From NCBI GenBank assembly GCA_005882635.1, contig VBFG01000119.1, positions 1 to 39,984 of the forward strand: a stretch of 39,984 nt of DNA, written 5' to 3'. The DNA comes from Chloroflexota bacterium. Lineage in GTDB: Bacteria > Chloroflexota > Limnocylindria > Limnocylindrales > CSP1-4. Below are positions 31,628-39,984 of the stretch, in pieces (the stretch's first letter is position 1; each line of letters begins with the position of its first letter). The notes below the pieces were generated by a model that was not told the DNA's origin, searched no databases, and saw nothing but the letters and a program-made list of their open reading frames with translations. Position numbers and translations under genes: made by a program.

Positions 31628-32644
31628 TTGGACCAGGAGCCAGGCGCCCGGATCGAGGGCGGCTCGTCGATGGAGCGCCTCCTGTACGAGGTGAAGAAGG
31701 TCATCGTCGGCCAGGACCACCTCCTCGAGCGGATGGCCGTCGCGCTGCTCGCCCGCGGCCACCTCCTCGTCGAGGGCGTGCCCGGGCTCGCGAAGACGAT
31801 GGCGATCAAGACGCTCGCCCAGTCGATCGGCGGTGAGTTCAAGCGGATCCAGTTCACGCCGGACCTCGTCCCCGCCGACCTGGTGGGGACCCGGATCTAC
31901 AACCAGAAGACGGGCGAGTTCACGACCTCGCTCGGGCCGGTCTTCACGAACCTCCTCCTCGCCGACGAGATCAACCGCGCCCCGGCCAAGGTCCAGAGCG
32001 CGCTGCTCGAGGTGATGCAGGAGCGGCAGGTCACGATCGGTCGGGAGTCGCACCAGGTCCCGGAGCCGTTCCTCGTCCTGGCGACCCAGAACCCGATCGA
32101 GACCGAGGGCACCTACGCCCTGCCGGAGGCCCAGGTCGATCGGTTCATGCTCAAGGTCCTCGTCGACTATCCGAGCCCGACCGAGGAGTTCGCGATCGTC
32201 GAGCGGATGACCGGCCGGCTGGATCGCGTCAACCAGGTCCTGTCGACGGCGGAGCTCGTCCGGCTGCAGGGCGTCGTCGACGGCGTCTACGTCGATCCGG
32301 CGCTCATCGAGTACTCCGTTCGCCTGACGAACGCGACTCGGGCCCCGCAGCGGCACGGGATGGCCGACGTCGAGAAGTACATCACCTACGGGGCGAGCCC
32401 GCGGGCGTCGATCAACCTGATCCTCACGGCGCGGGCGCTCGCCTACGTCCGGGGCCGCGAGTATGTGCTGCCGCAGGACGTCCTCGACATGACCCACGAC
32501 GTGATGCGCCACCGGCTCGTCCTGTCGTACGAGGCGCTGTCCGACAACGTGTCGGCGGACCAGATCCTGTCCCACGTCGTCAGCCGGATCCCCGTCCCCG
32601 TCGTCCCCCTGCAGGAGCCCGGTGGCGTCCGCGTCGGCGCCTGA
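31628..32644 (+). CDS. MoxR-family AAA+ ATPase
   Basis: 338 residues from TTG 31628. Walker A is the MoxR form EGVPGLAKT (49-57). Walker B LLADEINRAPAKVQSALLEV, ERQVTIG and the sensor region ATQNPIETEGTYALPEAQ with DRFM are canonical. A C-terminal lid with SPRASINLIL follows. MoxR ATPases work with vWA-domain proteins as chaperones for maturation or assembly of protein complexes. Here it heads a cluster with DUF58 and two vWA proteins, the classic MoxR-DUF58-Bat arrangement. The end overlaps the DUF58 start by 23 bases. Confidence 0.93.
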   Translation: MDQEPGARIEGGSSMERLLYEVKKVIVGQDHLLERMAVALLARGHLLVEGVPGLAKTMAIKTLAQSIGGEFKRIQFTPDLVPADLVGTRIYNQKTGEFTTSLGPVFTNLLLADEINRAPAKVQSALLEVMQERQVTIGRESHQVPEPFLVLATQNPIETEGTYALPEAQVDRFMLKVLVDYPSPTEEFAIVERMTGRLDRVNQVLSTAELVRLQGVVDGVYVDPALIEYSVRLTNATRAPQRHGMADVEKYITYGASPRASINLILTARALAYVRGREYVLPQDVLDMTHDVMRHRLVLSYEALSDNVSADQILSHVVSRIPVPVVPLQEPGGVRVGA

Positions 32645-33530
32645 GCGCATCCTCCAGCGCCTCGACTGGCAGGTCGTCCGGCGCCTGGACGGCCTGCTCC
32701 AAGGCGACTATCGGAGCCTGTTCCACGGCGGCGGCCTCGACTTCGCGGCCCTCCGCGAGTACGAGTTCGGCGACGACGTCCGGGCGATCGACTGGAACGT
32801 CACCGCCCGGATGACGACGCCGTACGTCCGCGAGTACCTCGAGGACCGTGAGATCACGGCGTGGTTCCTGCTCGACCTCAGCCCGTCGGTCGACTACGGC
32901 ACGGTCGCCGCCGGGCGCGAGAAGCGCACCGTCCTCATCGACTTCGCCACGACGCTCGCCCGGTTGTTGACCCGGCGCGGCAACCGCGTCGGGGCGATGG
33001 TCTACGGCGCCGACGTGGCCCACATCACGCCGGCCGGCTCGGGCCGGATCCAGGTCCTCCGGCTCATCGAGGACCTCCTCCGCCAGCCCCGCCTCGAGGG
33101 GTCGCCAGTGACGAACCTCGGACCGCTGCTGGAGGCCGCCCACCGCCGGATCCGACGGCGATCGCTGATCGTGCTGGTCTCGGACTTCATCGGCGTGCCC
33201 GGCTGGGAACGGCCGCTCGAGCTGCTGAACCGGCGCCACGAGCTGCTGGCGGTCCGGCTCGTCGACCCGCGCGAGGTGGAGCTCCCCGACGTCGGACCGG
33301 TGATGATGCAGGACGCCGAGACGGGTGAGCAGCTCTACGTCAACACCGCCGACGCCAGGTTCCGGCGGCGTTTCCGGGCCGCCGCCGACGCCCGCGAGGC
33401 GGCGATCGCCGCCGCGCTCCGGCGCGCCCGCGTCGAGGCCGTGACCCTGTCGACCGACGACGACCTGGTCCGAGCGATCGTCCGGATGGCGAGCGAGCGC
33501 CGGGCCCGGCGGCGGAGGAAGCCGGCGTGA
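32622..33530 (+). CDS. DUF58 (vWA-related) protein
   Basis: 302 residues. The DUF58 signature is complete: FAALREYEFGDDVRAIDWNV followed by TARM. A vWA-like fold follows, with DLSPSVDYG replacing the DxSxS metal motif (Asp and two Ser kept). The C-terminus is very basic (RRARRRRKPA). It starts with GTG at 32622 inside the end of moxR, with GGAG just upstream. It overlaps the next gene by 4 bases (GTGA). It probably binds MoxR and is cytoplasmic or membrane-peripheral, as no transmembrane helix is visible. Confidence 0.9.
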   Translation: MASASAPERILQRLDWQVVRRLDGLLQGDYRSLFHGGGLDFAALREYEFGDDVRAIDWNVTARMTTPYVREYLEDREITAWFLLDLSPSVDYGTVAAGREKRTVLIDFATTLARLLTRRGNRVGAMVYGADVAHITPAGSGRIQVLRLIEDLLRQPRLEGSPVTNLGPLLEAAHRRIRRRSLIVLVSDFIGVPGWERPLELLNRRHELLAVRLVDPREVELPDVGPVMMQDAETGEQLYVNTADARFRRRFRAAADAREAAIAAALRRARVEAVTLSTDDDLVRAIVRMASERRARRRRKPA

Positions 33531-34537
33531 CCTTCCTCTGGCCGCTGCTCGTGATCAGCGTCGGCCTCATCCCGCTGGGCGTCGTCGTTGCCCGCCAGAT
33601 CGACGTCCGCCGCCGCGAACGGCTGGCATCGCTCGGGTCGCCGAGCGCGGCGTCGGCCGCGACCGGCCGGCCCGGCGGCGCCGTCGCGGGGCGGATCGCA
33701 TCCGCGCTGGTGGTCGCCGCGTTCGTCCTGTTCGCGGTCGCCCTCGCCCGGCCCCAGGCCACGGTCTCGCTCCCGCGCGTCGAGGGCACGCTGGTCCTCA
33801 CGTTCGACGTGTCGGGCAGCATGGCCGCCGACGACGTGACGCCGACGCGGCTGGAGGCCGCGAAGGCCGCCGCGAAGTCGATCGTCGATCGCCAGCCGAT
33901 CGGCGTCGTCATCGGCGTCGTCGCCTTCAGCGACGCCGGTCTCTCGATCCAGGAGCCGACCGCCGACCAGACCACGGTCATCGGCGCGATCGAGCGGCTT
34001 GGGCCCAGTCACGGGACGTCGCTCGGCCAGGGGATCCTCGCGTCCATCGGGGCGATCGAGCAGGCCGAGAGCGACACGCCGGCCAGCTACTACAGCAACC
34101 GCTCTCAGGCGCCGACGGCCCTACCCGCGCCGGTCGCGCCGGGCAGTCATACGGCCGCGGCGATCGTCCTCTTGAGCGACGGCGAGAACAACGAGCGACC
34201 CGATCCGCTCGGCGCAGCCCAGGCCGCGGCCGACCGCGGGATCCGGGTGATGACGATCGGCGTCGGGACGCCCGCCGGCACGACCCTCGACCTCGACGGG
34301 TTCCGGGTCCAGACCCAGCTCGACGAGGGCCTCCTGCGACAGATCGCGGACGTGACGGCGGGGACGTACCAGCCCGCCGCGGAGCTGGACCCCGGCGCGG
34401 TCTACGGGAAGCTGGCCGAGCACCTCGTCGCTCGGGACGAGGAGGTCGAGCTGACCGCGCTCGTCGCGGGCGCCGGGCTGATCGTCTTGATCGCCGGCGT
34501 CGCGATCTCCCTCGCCCGGACGGGTCGCCTGCCGTGA
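33527..34537 (+). CDS. vWA-domain membrane protein (BatA-like)
   Basis: 336 residues with the BatA layout: an N-terminal membrane helix, a cytoplasmic basic loop, a second helix (ASALVVAAFVLFAVALA), then a vWA domain with an intact MIDAS motif DVSGSM (94-99) and IVLLSDGENN, and a C-terminal helix (VAGAGLIVLIAGVAISLA). The vWA domain would face outside and bind a metal-dependent ligand. GTG start at 33527; both ends overlap neighbours by 4 bases, so translation is coupled across the operon. Confidence 0.9.
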   Translation: MTFLWPLLVISVGLIPLGVVVARQIDVRRRERLASLGSPSAASAATGRPGGAVAGRIASALVVAAFVLFAVALARPQATVSLPRVEGTLVLTFDVSGSMAADDVTPTRLEAAKAAAKSIVDRQPIGVVIGVVAFSDAGLSIQEPTADQTTVIGAIERLGPSHGTSLGQGILASIGAIEQAESDTPASYYSNRSQAPTALPAPVAPGSHTAAAIVLLSDGENNERPDPLGAAQAAADRGIRVMTIGVGTPAGTTLDLDGFRVQTQLDEGLLRQIADVTAGTYQPAAELDPGAVYGKLAEHLVARDEEVELTALVAGAGLIVLIAGVAISLARTGRLP

Positions 34538-35592
34538 CGTTCCTCTGGCTGGGCCTGCTCGCGCTCGTCGCGATCGTCCCGCTGCTGATCGCGCTGTACG
34601 CGTGGGCGATCCGCCGGCGACGACCATCCGCAGCGCGCTACTCGAGCCTGTCGTTGATCCGCGACGCGCTGCCCGGATCGTCACGCTTCCGGCGCCACTT
34701 CCCGTTCGCCCTGTTCGCCGCCGCGGTGACGGCCCTGATCGTCGCCCTCGGCCGGCCGGCCATGGTCCTGAGCGTCCCGACGAACCAGACCACGATCATC
34801 CTGGCCCTGGACGTCTCGGGCAGCATGTGCTCGACCGACATCCTGCCGACGCGGCTGGAGGCCGCCGAGGACGCGGCCGCCGCGTTCGTGGCGAGCCAGG
34901 CCTCGAACACCCAGATCGGTATCGTCGCGTTCAGCGGCTTCGCGGCCGTGGTCCAGCCGCCGACGACCGACCAGAGGACGCTGACCGACGCGATCCGCAG
35001 CCTCACGACCGGGCGCCGAACGGGGATCGGCAGCGGGATCCTCGCCGCGATCGACGCCATCGCCGAGGTCGATCCGACGATCGCCCGGAGCGTCCTCCCC
35101 GGCCGTCCCGGAACCGAGCCCGCGCCCGTCGTGCCGGGCGCCTACGCCCCGGACATCATCGTGCTGCTGACCGACGGCGCCAACAACACCGGTCCCGAGC
35201 CGGCCGACGCCGCCCGCCAGGCGGCCGACCGCGGCCTGCGCGTGTACACGATCGGGTTCGGGTCGGAGGACGGCGGCCAGCTCGATCCCGTCTGCCGCCG
35301 GCAGTTCCTCGGCAACGAGCCCGGCGGCGGGATCGGCGGACCGGCGTTCGCCGCCGGGGGCTTCCCGCGCGGGATCGACGAGCCGACGCTACGGGTCGTC
35401 GCGGACGTGACCGGCGGGACCTACTACCCGGCGGCGAGCGCCGCCGAGCTTGAGCACGTCCTGGCCGGGTTGCCAACGACGCTGATCACGAAGCACGAGG
35501 TGGTCGAGGTCAGCGCCGGCTTCGTCGGCCTCGGCGGCGCGCTCGCGGCGTTCGCCCTCCTGCTCGGTCGGCTCTGGCGGCCGCTGCCCTAG
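34534..35592 (+). CDS. vWA-domain membrane protein (BatA/BatB-like), second copy
   Basis: 352 residues, paralogous to the preceding protein. There are two N-terminal helices, then DVSGSM (93-98) and [17 protein letters not shown] in the vWA domain, and a C-terminal helix ([19 protein letters not shown]). It has an extra insertion, with two Cys residues, not seen in the first copy: one follows the MIDAS motif (MCSTD) and the other is in DPVCRRQF, and they could pair outside the membrane. GTG start at 34534. Its stop overlaps the stop of the convergent threonine aldolase by 4 bases (35589-35592). Confidence 0.9.
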   Translation: MTFLWLGLLALVAIVPLLIALYAWAIRRRRPSAARYSSLSLIRDALPGSSRFRRHFPFALFAAAVTALIVALGRPAMVLSVPTNQTTIILALDVSGSMCSTDILPTRLEAAEDAAAAFVASQASNTQIGIVAFSGFAAVVQPPTTDQRTLTDAIRSLTTGRRTGIGSGILAAIDAIAEVDPTIARSVLPGRPGTEPAPVVPGAYAPDIIVLLTDGANNTGPEPADAARQAADRGLRVYTIGFGSEDGGQLDPVCRRQFLGNEPGGGIGGPAFAAGGFPRGIDEPTLRVVADVTGGTYYPAASAAELEHVLAGLPTTLITKHEVVEVSAGFVGLGGALAAFALLLGRLWRPLP

Positions 35593-36626
35593 ACGAAGAC
35601 CTGCCGGGCGACGTCGATCGCCCGATCGATCCCGGCCGCGTCGACGTCCAGGTGCGTCACCGCCCGGAGCGTCCGCGGACCCAGGTCGACCATCCGGACC
35701 CCGCGCCGGCGCAGCTCGTCCATGGCGGTGGCGGCGTCGAGCGAGCCGATCAGCTCGATCAGGACGATGTTCGTCTCGACGTGGTCGAGCTCGAGCCGGA
35801 CGCCGGGCAGGTCCGCCAGCCCATTGGCCAGGCGCCGGGCGTTGGCGTGGTCGTCGGCCAGCCGGTCGACGTGATGGTCCAGGGCGTACAGCGCGGCCGC
35901 CGCGATGATCCCGGCCTGGCGCATCGCACCGCCCATCTGCTGCTTCAGCCGCCAGGCCTCGTCGATGAACGCGGCCGACCCGGCGAGGCACGACCCGATC
36001 GGCGCCCCGAGCCCTTTGCTGAAATCGATCCAGGCGGAGTCGAACGGAGCGGCCCAGTCCCGTGCGGCGACGCCGCTGGCGACGACCGCGTTCAGCAGCC
36101 GCGCACCGTCGAGGTGGGTGGCGAGCCCCCCGCGGCGGGCCAGGTCCGTCACCTCGCGGACCCGCTCGAGGGGCCAGATCGACCCGCCGCCGAGGTTGCT
36201 CGTCTGCTCGACCCAGAGCAACCGAGAGCGGGGCATCTCCCGCCATCCCGGCCGGATCGCGGCCTCGGCCGTCGCGGCGTCATACTGGCCGCGCGGGCCG
36301 TCCAGCGGCCGGACCTGGACGCCGGCCAGGGCGGCGATGCCGCCGACCTCGAAGTGGATCGGGTGGGCCGTCCGATGCGCCAGGAGTTCGTCGCCGGGCC
36401 GGGTGTGGACGCGGATCGAGACCTGGTTGGCCATCGTCCCGGACGGCAGGAAAAGGGCGGCCTCCTTCCCGAGCAGCTCGGCGACGCGCTGCTGGAGCGC
36501 GTTGACCGTCGGGTCCTCGAGGAGCTGCTCGTCGCCGACCTCCGCCTCGGCCATCGCCCGGCGCATCGCCGGGGTCGGCCGGGTAATCGTGTCGCTGTAC
36601 AGGTCGACGTCGATCGGGGGCGTCAA
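35589..36626 (-). CDS. ltaE: Low-specificity L-threonine aldolase
   Basis: 345 residues of fold-type I PLP enzyme that cleaves threonine or allo-threonine to glycine and acetaldehyde. The N-terminal [20 protein letters not shown], the [12 protein letters not shown] loop, [12 protein letters not shown] (cofactor Asp) and the Schiff-base Lys in DFSKGLGAP are intact. The start is TTG at 36626, with GAGG 7 bases upstream; no in-frame ATG precedes the conserved region and the next internal Met would remove it. Convergent with the vWA operon. Confidence 0.9.
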   Translation of the reverse strand: MTPPIDVDLYSDTITRPTPAMRRAMAEAEVGDEQLLEDPTVNALQQRVAELLGKEAALFLPSGTMANQVSIRVHTRPGDELLAHRTAHPIHFEVGGIAALAGVQVRPLDGPRGQYDAATAEAAIRPGWREMPRSRLLWVEQTSNLGGGSIWPLERVREVTDLARRGGLATHLDGARLLNAVVASGVAARDWAAPFDSAWIDFSKGLGAPIGSCLAGSAAFIDEAWRLKQQMGGAMRQAGIIAAAALYALDHHVDRLADDHANARRLANGLADLPGVRLELDHVETNIVLIELIGSLDAATAMDELRRRGVRMVDLGPRTLRAVTHLDVDAAGIDRAIDVARQVFV

Positions 36627-36797
36627 TGCATGGCCTCGTGAACGACGGCGTGGCCCTGGCCGCGAGCGATGAGCCAGCGCTTGACCGGATACCCGGACGC
36701 TACCCGAAATCGGTCGGTCCGGGCGACGGTTGGCGACGCGCGGCTGGCGGTACGACCTCGCCGTGCGTTCGGGCGGCCTTCCTGTCAGCCTGATGCG

Positions 36798-37535
36798 ATG
36801 CGCGTCGCGCTGTTCATCACCTGCTTCAACGACCTGCTGTATCCGGAGGTCGGGCGGGCGACGGTCCGGCTGCTCCGTCGGCTCGGCGTCGATGTCGCCT
36901 TTCCGCAGGAGCAGACCTGCTGCGGCCAGATGCATTTCAACACCGGCTATCGCGACGCCTGCGTTCCGCTCGTCGAGCGGTTCACCACGGCGTTCGCCGG
37001 GTTCGACGCCGTGGTCACGCCCTCGGCGTCGTGCGCCGCGATGGTCCGCGGCCATCACGCGATCGTCGCCGCCGAGGCCGGCGACGCGGGCCTGGAGCGC
37101 TCCGTCGGCGAGGTCGCGCCGCGCGTCCACGAGCTGACCGAGTTCCTCGTCGACGTGCTGGGCGTCGAGGACGTCGGCGCCGAGTTCCGCGAGCGGGTCG
37201 CGTATCACCCGACGTGCCATTCGCTCCGGCTCCTGCGGGTCGGCGATCGCCCGCAGCGGCTGCTCCGGGCCGTCCGTGGGCTGGAGCTGGTCGACCTCGC
37301 CGGCGCCGAGGAGTGTTGCGGGTTCGGTGGGACGTTCGCGGTCAAGAACGCCGACACTTCGGCAGCGATGGGCGGCGACAAGATCGCCGCGGTCCGCGCG
37401 TCCGGTGCCAGCGTCCTCACCTCCGCCGACACCTCGTGCCTGCTCCACCTCGGCGGACTGATCTCGCGCGAGGCGATTCCGGTTCGGACCCTCCACCTCG
37501 TCGAGATCCTGGCGGGCGGCGGGGCGCCGGCATGA
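36798..37535 (+). CDS. lutA: LutA-type Fe-S (CCG-domain) oxidoreductase subunit
   Basis: 245 residues from the ATG at 36798; an in-frame start at 36669 would add 43 residues ahead of the conserved [12 protein letters not shown]. Two CCG domains are present: [13 protein letters not shown] in the first half, and HPTCHSLR with [10 protein letters not shown] in the second. LutABC together oxidise L-lactate to pyruvate without a flavin enzyme of the LldD type; LutA resembles the Fe-S subunits of glycolate oxidase and heterodisulfide reductase. The stop overlaps the start of lutB (ATGA). Confidence 0.93.
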   Translation: MRVALFITCFNDLLYPEVGRATVRLLRRLGVDVAFPQEQTCCGQMHFNTGYRDACVPLVERFTTAFAGFDAVVTPSASCAAMVRGHHAIVAAEAGDAGLERSVGEVAPRVHELTEFLVDVLGVEDVGAEFRERVAYHPTCHSLRLLRVGDRPQRLLRAVRGLELVDLAGAEECCGFGGTFAVKNADTSAAMGGDKIAAVRASGASVLTSADTSCLLHLGGLISREAIPVRTLHLVEILAGGGAPA

Positions 37536-37933
37536 CGGGCGACCCTGCAGCCATGACGAGCCCGCCCGCCGGTGCCGATCCGGGATCCATCCGACCGCTT
37601 CCGGCGCCGAGCTTCCGGGGAACCCCGCCGTTCCCGGAGGCGGCCCGCCGCGCGCTCGCCGACGACCAGCTGCGGACGAACCTCCGGCGGGCGACGATGA
37701 CCATCCGGACGAAGCGCCAGCGGGCCGTCGACGAACGCGATGACTGGGAGGCGCTCCGGGTCGCCGGCGCGGCGATCAAGGACGACGTCCTCGCCCGCCT
37801 GCCAGAGCTGCTCATCGAGCTCGAGTCGAACGTGACGGCGGCCGGCGGCGTCGTCCACTGGGCCCGCGACGCGGCCGAGGCGAACCGGATCGTGGCAGAC
37901 CTCGTCCGGGCGGCGGGCGCGACGAGGTCGTGA
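37532..37933 (+). pseudogene. lutB: lutB, N-terminal part (reading frame broken at about 37920)
   Basis: 133 residues matching the start of Lut[20 protein letters not shown], the [18 protein letters not shown] region, and NVTAAGGVVHWARDAAEAN at the beginning of the LUD domain. It then hits TGA at 37931-37933. In a normal LutB the text continues A-D-E-V-V-K-V-K-S-M; those residues are encoded one frame over, directly after. One missing base near 37919-37923 explains this. The start is the ATG at 37532, overlapping the lutA stop; a second ATG at 37553 is possible. Sequencing error, true pseudogene and split gene are all possible. Confidence 0.75.
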
Positions 37934-39081
37934 AGGTCAAATCGATGGTCACCCAGGAGATCGAGCTGAACGACGCCCTCGCTCGGGCCGGCATCGCGGC
38001 CTGGGAGACGGACCTGGCGGAGCTGATCGTCCAGCTCGGCGACGACCTCCCCTCCCACATCCTCGTCCCCGCGATCCATCGCAACCGGACCGAGATCCGC
38101 GACATCTTCCGGCGGGCGATGGGCGGCGCCGGCCGGCCCGCCCCGACCGACCTGTCCGACGAGCCGCGGGCGCTGGCCGAGGCCGCCCGACTCCACCTCC
38201 GCGAGAAGTTCCTCCGGGCGCGGGTCGCGATCTCGGGCGCGAATTTTGCCGTGGCGGAGACGGGGACGGTGATGGTCGTCGAGTCGGAGGGCAACGGCCG
38301 AATGTGCCTGACGCTCCCCGACGTCCTGATCACCGTCATGGGCATCGAGAAGGTCGTGCCGGCGTGGCGCGATCTCGAGGTCTTCCTGCAGCTCCTGCCG
38401 CGGTCGTCGACCGCCGAGCGGATGAACCCCTACACCTCGATGTGGACCGGCGTCGCGCCGGGCGACGGCCCTCGGGCGTTCCACCTCGTGCTGCTCGACA
38501 ACGGCCGGACGGACACGCTGTCCGACCCGACGGGGCGGCAGGCGCTCCGCTGCATCAAGTGCTCGGCGTGCCTGAACGTCTGCCCCGTCTACGAGCGGAC
38601 CGGCGGACGGGCCTACGGCTCGCCGTATCCGGGCCCGATCGGGGCGATCCTCACGCCCCAGCTCCGCGGCATCGCCCGCCATCCCGTCGACGCCCAGACC
38701 GCCTCGCTGCCGTACGCCTCGTCGCTGTGCGGCGCCTGCTTCGACGTCTGCCCAGTCCGGATCGACATTCCCGAGGTCCTCATCCACCTGCGCGGCCAGG
38801 TCGTCCGTCAGCACGGCTGGCGAGCTCGGATCGGGTCGGACGAAGCCCTGCTGATGGCCGGTCTCGGCGCGACGTTCCGCAGCCCCCGGCGGTTGGCTGC
38901 GGCCGAACGGGCTGCCGGGCTGGCCGGCCGGTTCGTCGGGCGGAGCGGTCGGATCGGACGCTGGCCGGCGCCGGGCATGCTCGGGAGGTGGCTCCGCTTC
39001 CGCGACCTGCGGGTACCGGCGCGCCGATCGTTCCGCGCCTGGTGGCGATCGACCGGCGGCGACGAAGGCGCGGGGCGATGA
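37930..39081 (+). pseudogene. lutB: lutB, C-terminal part with LUD domain remainder and two 4Fe-4S motifs
   Basis: 383 residues that continue LutB without a gap: ELNDALARAGIAAWETDLAE, DDLPSHILVPAIHRNR, FAVAETGTVMVVESEGNG, then ferredoxin-type motifs CIKCSACLNVCPVY and CGACFDVCPVRIDIP. Together with the upstream part the length (about 515) is right for LutB. It could be translated on its own from the GTG at 37930, which overlaps the upstream TGA by 4 bases (GTGA), so a coupled split protein cannot be excluded. Otherwise it is the 3' part of a frameshifted gene. It overlaps lutC by 4 bases. Confidence 0.78.
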
Positions 39082-39731
39082 CCCACCGGCCCGCCACCGC
39101 GGGCGATCCTGCTCGCGAGGCGATCCTCGACGCGATCCGCCGCGCGTTCCCGGACCGGCGACCCGTCGAGGTGCCGCGCGAGTACGAGCGCGCGGGCGGG
39201 GGCACGCGATCCGGCCGCGAGATCGTCGACCGCTTCGCCGAGCGCGTCGCGGAGTACCGGGCGACCGTCGTCCGGACGGGACCATACGGCCTGTCTCGAA
39301 CGATCGCCGCGCGCCTGGCCGAACGCCACCTCCGGCGACTCGTCGTGCCGGACGGCGTGCCGGCCGAATGGCTGTCGGACGCCGCCGTCGAGATCATCCG
39401 CGACGAACCACCGCTCAGCCTCGCCGACCTCGACGCCACCGACGCCGTGCTCACCGGCTGCGCGATCGCGATCGCCGAGACCGGCACGATCGTCCTCGAC
39501 GCCGGCCCGGACCAGGGCCGCCGCGCCCTGAGCCTGCTCCCCGACGATCACCTCTGCGTCGTCCGTGGCGATCAGGTCGTCGACGGCGTCCCGGATGCCC
39601 TGGCTCGTCTGGATCCGCGGCGACCGCTGACCTGGATCAGCGGGCCATCGGCGACGAGCGACATCGAGCTCGACCGCGTCGAAGGCGTCCACGGCCCGCG
39701 AAACCTGACGGTGCTGATCGTCGGCGAATGA
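39078..39731 (+). CDS. lutC: LutC-type lactate utilization protein (LUD domain)
   Basis: 217 residues. The LUD-domain signature is clear: TGCAIAIAETGTIVLDAGPD, RRALSLLPDDHLCVV and GPSATSDIELDRVEGVHGP. It is the third part of the LutABC L-lactate oxidation complex; its own catalytic role is not established. ATG at 39078, overlapping the lutB stop (ATGA). Confidence 0.93.
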   Translation: MTHRPATAGDPAREAILDAIRRAFPDRRPVEVPREYERAGGGTRSGREIVDRFAERVAEYRATVVRTGPYGLSRTIAARLAERHLRRLVVPDGVPAEWLSDAAVEIIRDEPPLSLADLDATDAVLTGCAIAIAETGTIVLDAGPDQGRRALSLLPDDHLCVVRGDQVVDGVPDALARLDPRRPLTWISGPSATSDIELDRVEGVHGPRNLTVLIVGE

Positions 39732-39776
39732 GGCCCCCGCGAGGGCAGGCTGTCGGCGCTCGCTTGCGGCCAAGTC

Positions 39777-39790
39777 GTTGCGTGTGCAAC
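39777..39790. promoter_or_regulatory. Small dyad upstream of the last gene
   Basis: GTTGC, spacer GTGT, GCAAC: a perfect short inverted repeat in the 140-base gap between lutC and the next gene. It is a possible operator, with TTGCGG at 39764 as a weak -35 candidate. Evidence is limited to symmetry and position. Confidence 0.3.
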
Positions 39791-39871
39791 AATGCGTCCG
39801 AAATCCCCGCAGCGGAGCGGACCGGGCATCGGTCGGGCGGCCTCCGCTGCTGCACATGAGACCCACACCCC

Positions 39872-39984
39872 ATGGCCATCGAGCCGATCACCCTCCCGAC
39901 CGCCGCCTCCGAGGCGGTCATCCAGCGCGCGGCCCAGAAGCTGCGCGCCAACAACATCGAGGTCGTCGTCGTCGACACCGCGGA
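39872..39984 (+). CDS. LUD-domain-like protein (partial, runs off the window)
   Basis: Only 37 codons are visible from the ATG at 39872. They read SEAVIQRAAQKLRANNIEVV followed by VVDTA, which resembles the beginning of a second small LUD-domain protein (helix, then the NNIEVVVVDT strand). Position after lutABC supports this. There is no good Shine-Dalgarno sequence. The assignment rests on a short stretch and context. Confidence 0.55.
   Translation, partial: MAIEPITLPTAASEAVIQRAAQKLRANNIEVVVVDTA

Overview
The window is strongly GC-rich, densely packed chromosomal DNA in which GTG and TTG starts and 4-base ATGA/GTGA gene overlaps are common. The gene mix points to a GC-rich Chloroflexota bacterium (Limnocylindria/Ellin6529-like lineages are my best guess) or, less likely, an actinobacterium. 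It includes a class III cyclase-STAND ATPase fusion, a DUF4331/TPR pair, MpaB, MoxR-DUF58-vWA, LutABC, paired ArsA-like ATPases and a SAM-I riboswitch. The taxonomy is inference: there is no rRNA or other phylogenetic marker. I see no phage, transposase, CRISPR array or plasmid function.

Layout. 1-2.7 kb (minus): SorC-type regulator, FGGY sugar kinase and the start of an ABC ATPase in one overlapping operon, with a perfect 10+10 inverted repeat as candidate operator. 2.8-9.8 kb (minus): cyclase/STAND/TPR signalling protein, a TPR membrane protein, a secreted DUF4331 protein and a GlcD-type FAD oxidase. 9.8-14.2 kb: M1-type peptidase, lipoprotein with Asp-box-like repeats, MpaB-type oxygenase and an unknown protein. 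14.3-19.3 kb (minus): BioY, an FtsX-type permease with its LolD-like ATPase, and a secreted CAP-domain protein.

19.8-24.2 kb (minus) is an aspartate-family amino acid locus. A promoter and a clear SAM-I riboswitch precede threonine synthase. Then comes an intergenic leader that encodes a 26-residue peptide with three consecutive lysine codons, followed by three strong hairpins, the last of which sequesters the dapB ribosome-binding site. dapB, dapA and dapD follow. I read this leader as a lysine-sensing peptide attenuator.

24.4-30.1 kb: a CxxC thioredoxin-like protein, the CstA transporter, a divergent membrane protein, and a four-gene run of two paralogous small proteins followed by two paralogous ArsA/Get3-like ATPases. 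The two ATPases have diverged at different catalytic motifs (one keeps the switch I Asp, the other keeps switch II), and the two small proteins share a nearly invariant GDM-GVP-PPYYSLRLLP core. This looks like a heteromeric ATPase system of unknown function and is the best candidate for an undescribed system.

30.4-35.6 kb: tRNA-His, a PDZ-less trypsin-like protease, then a tightly overlapping MoxR-DUF58-vWA-vWA operon. 35.6-40 kb: threonine aldolase (minus), then lutA, a lutB reading frame broken in two by an apparent 1-base deletion, lutC, and the start of another LUD-like gene. The GlcD-type oxidase at 8.4-9.8 kb could feed the same 2-hydroxyacid metabolism.
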